Virus record (IMG/VR): IMGVR_UViG_3300037882_002808
Location: 1 to 48,519 of that record
Direction: 5' to 3' (one strand)
DNA: 48,519 nucleotides
Origin: a virus
Part shown: positions 46,341 to 48,519 of the stretch, in pieces
Layout: every line of letters starts with the position of its first letter
Numbering within the stretch: the stretch's first letter is position 1
Made by a program: the position numbers and the translations under genes
Notes under the pieces: model-generated
The model's input: only the letters and a program-made list of their open reading frames with translations
The model's database searches: none
Told to the model about the DNA's origin: nothing

Positions 46341-46882
46341 AATACTCCCTGATTTATTGCGATCCCCCTTGGCAATACAAAGACAAGAGCCTACACAGGG
46401 GCGGAGCTGAGAGACACTACCCAACTTTGTCACCAGAGGGCTTGATAGCGCTGGCGTCAGAGGTCCAAGAAATGGCGGCGGATAACTGCGCGATGGCAAT
46501 GTGGACCACGGGCCCAATGTGGCCAGAGGCTTTGAAGCTGCTCTCTGCCTGGGGATTTGAATACAAGACGGTGCTTTTTACTTGGGTCAAGACCACAAAA
46601 ACCGGAAAGCTCTTTTGGGGCATGGGGCACCACACGAGATCTAACGCGGAGTTTTGCCTACTCGGCGTCAGGGGTAAAGGCATCAGGCGGGAAAACGCCG
46701 GAGTGCTCTCTGTGGCTTTGGAACAACGGTTAGAACACTCCCGCAAGCCCGCACACTTTCGCAACGCTCTAGTGACCCTCTATGGCGATATTCCGCGCAT
46801 TGAAATGTTCGCCAGGGAGTCCTCGCCGGGGTGGGATTCTTGGGGCAACGAAACAACCAAATTTGACGAGGAGGGCGAATGA
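46337..46882 (+). CDS. MT-A70 family adenine methyltransferase
   Basis: A 181-residue methyltransferase. The catalytic motif is DPPW (residues 9-12) in LIYCDPPWQY, with a later SAM-site region near LLSAWGFEYKTVLFTWVKTT and FWGMGHHTRSNAEFCLLG. Size and layout match phage MT-A70 enzymes that make N6-methyladenine in DNA. It starts at a TTG that overlaps the previous stop. It may protect phage DNA from host restriction; no partner nuclease is present. Confidence 0.85.
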   Translation: MKYSLIYCDPPWQYKDKSLHRGGAERHYPTLSPEGLIALASEVQEMAADNCAMAMWTTGPMWPEALKLLSAWGFEYKTVLFTWVKTTKTGKLFWGMGHHTRSNAEFCLLGVRGKGIRRENAGVLSVALEQRLEHSRKPAHFRNALVTLYGDIPRIEMFARESSPGWDSWGNETTKFDEEGE

Positions 46883-47973
46883 AATCCTTTGTACGCGCAA
46901 GTCAACTAGCCGAGGCTCTCGGTAGACTCCGCGCTGTCGATTCTTCGGGCGCCAGCTATGTACAGCTCGAAGCCAAAGAAAGCGGGATTGAGCTGATCTC
47001 TTGCGGGCCCTTCATGTCGGCAAAGTATGCTTTGAAACTCGAAAAGCCAGCCGTCGAAACCTTGATCCAATTTTCGGGCGTTCAAGTGCTTGAGTACGTT
47101 TTGAAACTGGACCAGAAAGCCGATGTCTCTTTCATTTCGGAAAACGGAGTGCTTGAACTGCGCCAGGGTCGATCTGTGGCTCGGTTCTCTTTGATCCCAG
47201 TGCGAAATAAGCTGACGTTTTCCACAGAGAACGCTGGAGCTTTCTGGACGTTCCCAGGCCTCGAGCTCGGCAAATTGTTTGGGCGCCTCTCTCAATACCT
47301 CAATGAGTCAGATGCAAGATTTTACGCTCAAGGTTCACTCTTGGAGCTGGACCATTGCAGCCTAGTTGGAGTCTCGACCGATGGCTTGCGCTTATTTCGG
47401 GAGTTTTTAAATGCTTCGGAATTTCCGAGCCGAGCAGTGGTTTCCTATCCCCTCATCCCGAAAAAAGCACTTGCCGAAATTTCAAGCTACTGTGCCAACA
47501 TGATCTCCGAAACCGTGAGGATCTCTTTTGATGATCGAGAATTCAGCTTTGAGCATGAAAACTTTTCTTTTCGCACCAAGACAATTCAGGGCGCATTCCC
47601 TCCTTGGTGGCACAGTGTCCCGAGCAAGCCAGAAAAGGCCGTTTCTTTTCAAACCCAGGATCTCAAGGAAGCATTGGGCCGCGTCTTGCTTTTCGCGGAA
47701 AAGAATTCAGCCGTGCGCTTCTCATTCGACGCGACGTTTTGCCGACTCCGAGCAAAGACAGACGGGTTGAAAGAGGTCGAGGACTTTCTTGCATTTGAAG
47801 GGTGCGTTTTCACAGAAGAGATCGTTTTCAACGGAGCTCACTTACTCGACGCTCTGAAGCTGCATGGCGGGGAGAAAGTTTCGCTCTCATGCGAGTCACC
47901 CGGAAAGCCATGGATTTTGAAGAACGAGAAAGACCGCCTTGGGTTCACTGTTCTTGTGCCCATGCGTTTTTGA
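46879..47973 (+). CDS. DnaN-like DNA polymerase sliding clamp
   Basis: A 364-residue protein with the length and three-domain layout of bacterial beta clamps. Diagnostic points are LVGVSTDGLRLFREF (clamp motif 'ATDGHRLA'), TKTIQGAFPPWWHSVP (motif 'EGKFPDY..V.P') and the C-terminus TVLVPMRF (motif 'MPMR(L)'). The hydrophobic pocket that receives partner peptides would be built from the latter two. No DNA polymerase is encoded in this genome, so the clamp may recruit the host polymerase or other host partners to phage DNA, or compete with the host clamp. Confidence 0.85.
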   Translation: MKSFVRASQLAEALGRLRAVDSSGASYVQLEAKESGIELISCGPFMSAKYALKLEKPAVETLIQFSGVQVLEYVLKLDQKADVSFISENGVLELRQGRSVARFSLIPVRNKLTFSTENAGAFWTFPGLELGKLFGRLSQYLNESDARFYAQGSLLELDHCSLVGVSTDGLRLFREFLNASEFPSRAVVSYPLIPKKALAEISSYCANMISETVRISFDDREFSFEHENFSFRTKTIQGAFPPWWHSVPSKPEKAVSFQTQDLKEALGRVLLFAEKNSAVRFSFDATFCRLRAKTDGLKEVEDFLAFEGCVFTEEIVFNGAHLLDALKLHGGEKVSLSCESPGKPWILKNEKDRLGFTVLVPMRF

Positions 47974-48184
47974 GTCTAAAAGGTTCTTGGGTCCGGCCGA
48001 CCCTAGCCAGCATGGTGGGCAAAAAGCACCTAGCAAGCCCAGGGGAAGCCTGGGAGCCGATGGCCCGGACGCGGGTAGGTAGGGCGAAGGGAATGAGCGA
48101 GAAGCACGCGGCTAACGGTGACCTCAATCCCAAAAGCAAGTCTGGCCCGGATCACAGCGGTGGATTCCGCAGGGCAACTCTCGC
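47974..48184 (+). other. Non-coding structured segment after the clamp gene
   Basis: About 210 bases without a convincing protein gene. GTCCGG (47991-47996) pairs with CCGGAC (48065-48070), enclosing GGTG/CACC (48014-48030) and a 6-bp hairpin CCCAGG/CCTGGG (48038-48054). The result is an 80-base, three-branched, vaguely tRNA-like fold. Further on, GCCCGGATC (48145-48153) is the exact complement of GATCCGGGC (48263-48271) at the 3' end of the next tRNA-like element. G-rich stretches follow (48071-48095). This could be a small structured RNA or remnants of a tRNA array. Confidence 0.4.
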
Positions 48185-48185
48185 G

Positions 48186-48271
48186 CTCCGATTAGCTCAA
48201 CATGGTAGAGCGTTCGTTTTGGGCTTTCGAGTTTGGAGCGAAAGGGCTGGGTTCGAGCCCCAGATCCGGGC
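48186..48271 (+). tRNA. tRNA-Pro(UGG)-like element with enlarged anticodon region
   Basis: The D arm is canonical (GCTC, AACATGGTA, GAGC) with T-A before it, and the T arm is canonical (CTGGG, TTCGAGC, CCCAG). The acceptor is CTCCGAT/ATCCGGG with one C-C mismatch and one G-T pair. The anticodon stem TTCGT pairs with GCGAA, but 20 bases lie between. The first seven, TTTGGGC, look like a normal Pro(UGG) loop, and 13 extra follow. An alternative stem, CTTTCG/CGAAAG, uses the second half. No CCA is encoded. It may be a damaged tRNA or an unusual functional one. Confidence 0.5.
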
Positions 48272-48281
48272 ATCATTTTTT

Positions 48282-48358
48282 CACGGGGTAGCTCAGTAGT
48301 GAGAGCGTCAGTCCTGAAATGGAATTGAAGGCCATGGGTGCGACTCCCATCCTCGTGA
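48282..48358 (+). tRNA. tRNA-like element, possibly Phe(GAA), with 11-base anticodon loop
   Basis: Acceptor CACGGGG/CCTCGTG (7 bp, one G-T), D arm GCTC/GAGC with loop AGTAGTGA (lacks GG), anticodon stem TCAGT/ATTGA, five-base variable loop, T arm ATGGG/CCCAT with loop TGCGACT (lacks TTC). The anticodon loop CCTGAAATGGA has 11 bases. CC and GG could pair, leaving TGAAAT with GAA as anticodon and a bulged A. No CCA is encoded. Deviations in D and T loops weaken the tRNA call. Confidence 0.4.
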
Positions 48359-48369
48359 CTTTCCTTTTG

Positions 48370-48405
48370 TATAATCGCCTCCAGGAAAACTAGGAGGCTT
48401 TTTCT
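48370..48405 (+). promoter_or_regulatory. TATAAT promoter element overlapping a hairpin that covers the ribosome binding site
   Basis: TATAAT (48370-48375) is followed by GCCTCC (48377-48382), a 10-base loop, GGAGGC (48393-48398) and TTTTTCT. The stem plus T run is a terminator-like structure, and its 3' arm includes the AGGAGG used by the gene starting at 48406. A transcript begun about seven bases after TATAAT would start near 48382 and lack the 5' arm. No clear -35 is visible. Confidence 0.6.
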
Positions 48406-48519
48406 ATGAACCGAGCTCAACAATTTCCAGCCCTCTCAAAACAGCAAATCTTGGCGCTCATGAACGAATGCTGCGGCCCATTTTCTCGGATGCCCCAAGA
48501 ATACAAAACTCTCGCTCAC
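48406..48519 (+). CDS. 5' part of the hypothetical gene spanning the circular join
   Basis: ATG 48406 begins MNRAQQFPALSKQQILALMN and the frame runs off the end of the window at 48519. Because 48421-48519 duplicates 1-99, the gene continues from base 100 to the stop at 297, for 103 residues in total. See the entry at 1-297 for its properties and context before the endolysin. Confidence 0.8.
   Translation, partial: MNRAQQFPALSKQQILALMNECCGPFSRMPQEYKTLAH

Noticed and set aside
47802-48299. Plus-strand ORF of 165 codons over the end of the clamp gene and the tRNA-like elements
   Set aside because: It reads through tRNA-type sequence, has no ribosome binding site, and its composition is Arg/Gly/Ser-rich like a chance frame.
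48124-48423. Minus-strand ORF of 99 codons over the tRNA-like elements
   Set aside because: It is a typical antisense translation of tRNA sequence and lacks a start signal.
48421-48519. True packaged terminal repeat (cos or direct terminal repeat)
   Set aside because: Exactly 99 bases is a typical assembly k-mer overlap, and no cohesive end or repeat context can be identified from sequence alone.
1-48519. CRISPR array, IS element or integrase
   Set aside because: No regularly spaced repeats, no transposase or recombinase motifs, and no attachment-site pair were found on either strand.

Overview
This window is a complete genome of a tailed double-stranded DNA phage with siphovirus architecture. 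The last 99 bases (48421-48519) repeat the first 99 exactly, so the sequence closes into a circle of about 48,420 bp; one gene spans the join. There is no integrase, plasmid partition system or ribosomal RNA. The host cannot be named from sequence. A lipoprotein with a lipobox and a fibre-like protein with a Sec signal peptide fit a Gram-negative host, but this is inference.

Layout. (1) 48406 through the join to 1815: a small gene and a three-domain endolysin. (2) 1963-10071: head genes, in order small and large terminase, a CsrA-like small protein, a portal-MuF fusion interrupted by an intein, prohead protease/scaffold and major capsid protein. (3) 10147-14562: virion accessory proteins, including a repetitive fibre. 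(4) 14573-18332: permuted-papain-like protein, head-tail connector, neck protein, tail terminator and tail tube. (5) 18577-19278: a Rha-like regulator placed inside the structural block, behind a hairpin that covers its ribosome binding site. (6) 19561-33589: tail assembly chaperones with a -1 frameshift, an 1803-residue tape measure, distal tail and hub proteins, and fibre-like proteins. (7) 33655-35197: small membrane, coiled-coil and hypothetical proteins. (8) 35265-38901, minus strand: small early-type genes, a lipoprotein and a RuvC-like resolvase. (9) 39238-47973, plus strand: replication initiator, small regulators, RecE-like exonuclease with a probable annealing protein, thermonuclease-like protein, MT-A70 methyltransferase and a DnaN-like sliding clamp. 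(10) 47974-48405: no protein gene, but a structured segment and two tRNA-like elements with enlarged anticodon regions.

The most unusual feature is the intein in the portal-MuF protein (6330-7133). Almost all of it is overlapped on the opposite strand by a 242-codon ORF (7070-6342) that reads as a helix-turn-helix plus nuclease protein of homing endonuclease type. The intein and its probable homing enzyme thus appear to use the same DNA on opposite strands. Other points of interest are a hairpin over the ribosome binding site of the gene before the endolysin with a TATAAT at its edge, two near-identical early promoters with a shared leader on opposite strands, a repeated promoter-like element before late genes, and several long out-of-frame gene overlaps.

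How it fits together: the regions read outward from 39 kb are probably early genes for takeover, replication and recombination; the plus-strand block from the join to 33.6 kb is probably late (lysis, packaging, head, tail). No DNA polymerase is present, so the phage-encoded clamp would have to work with host polymerase.
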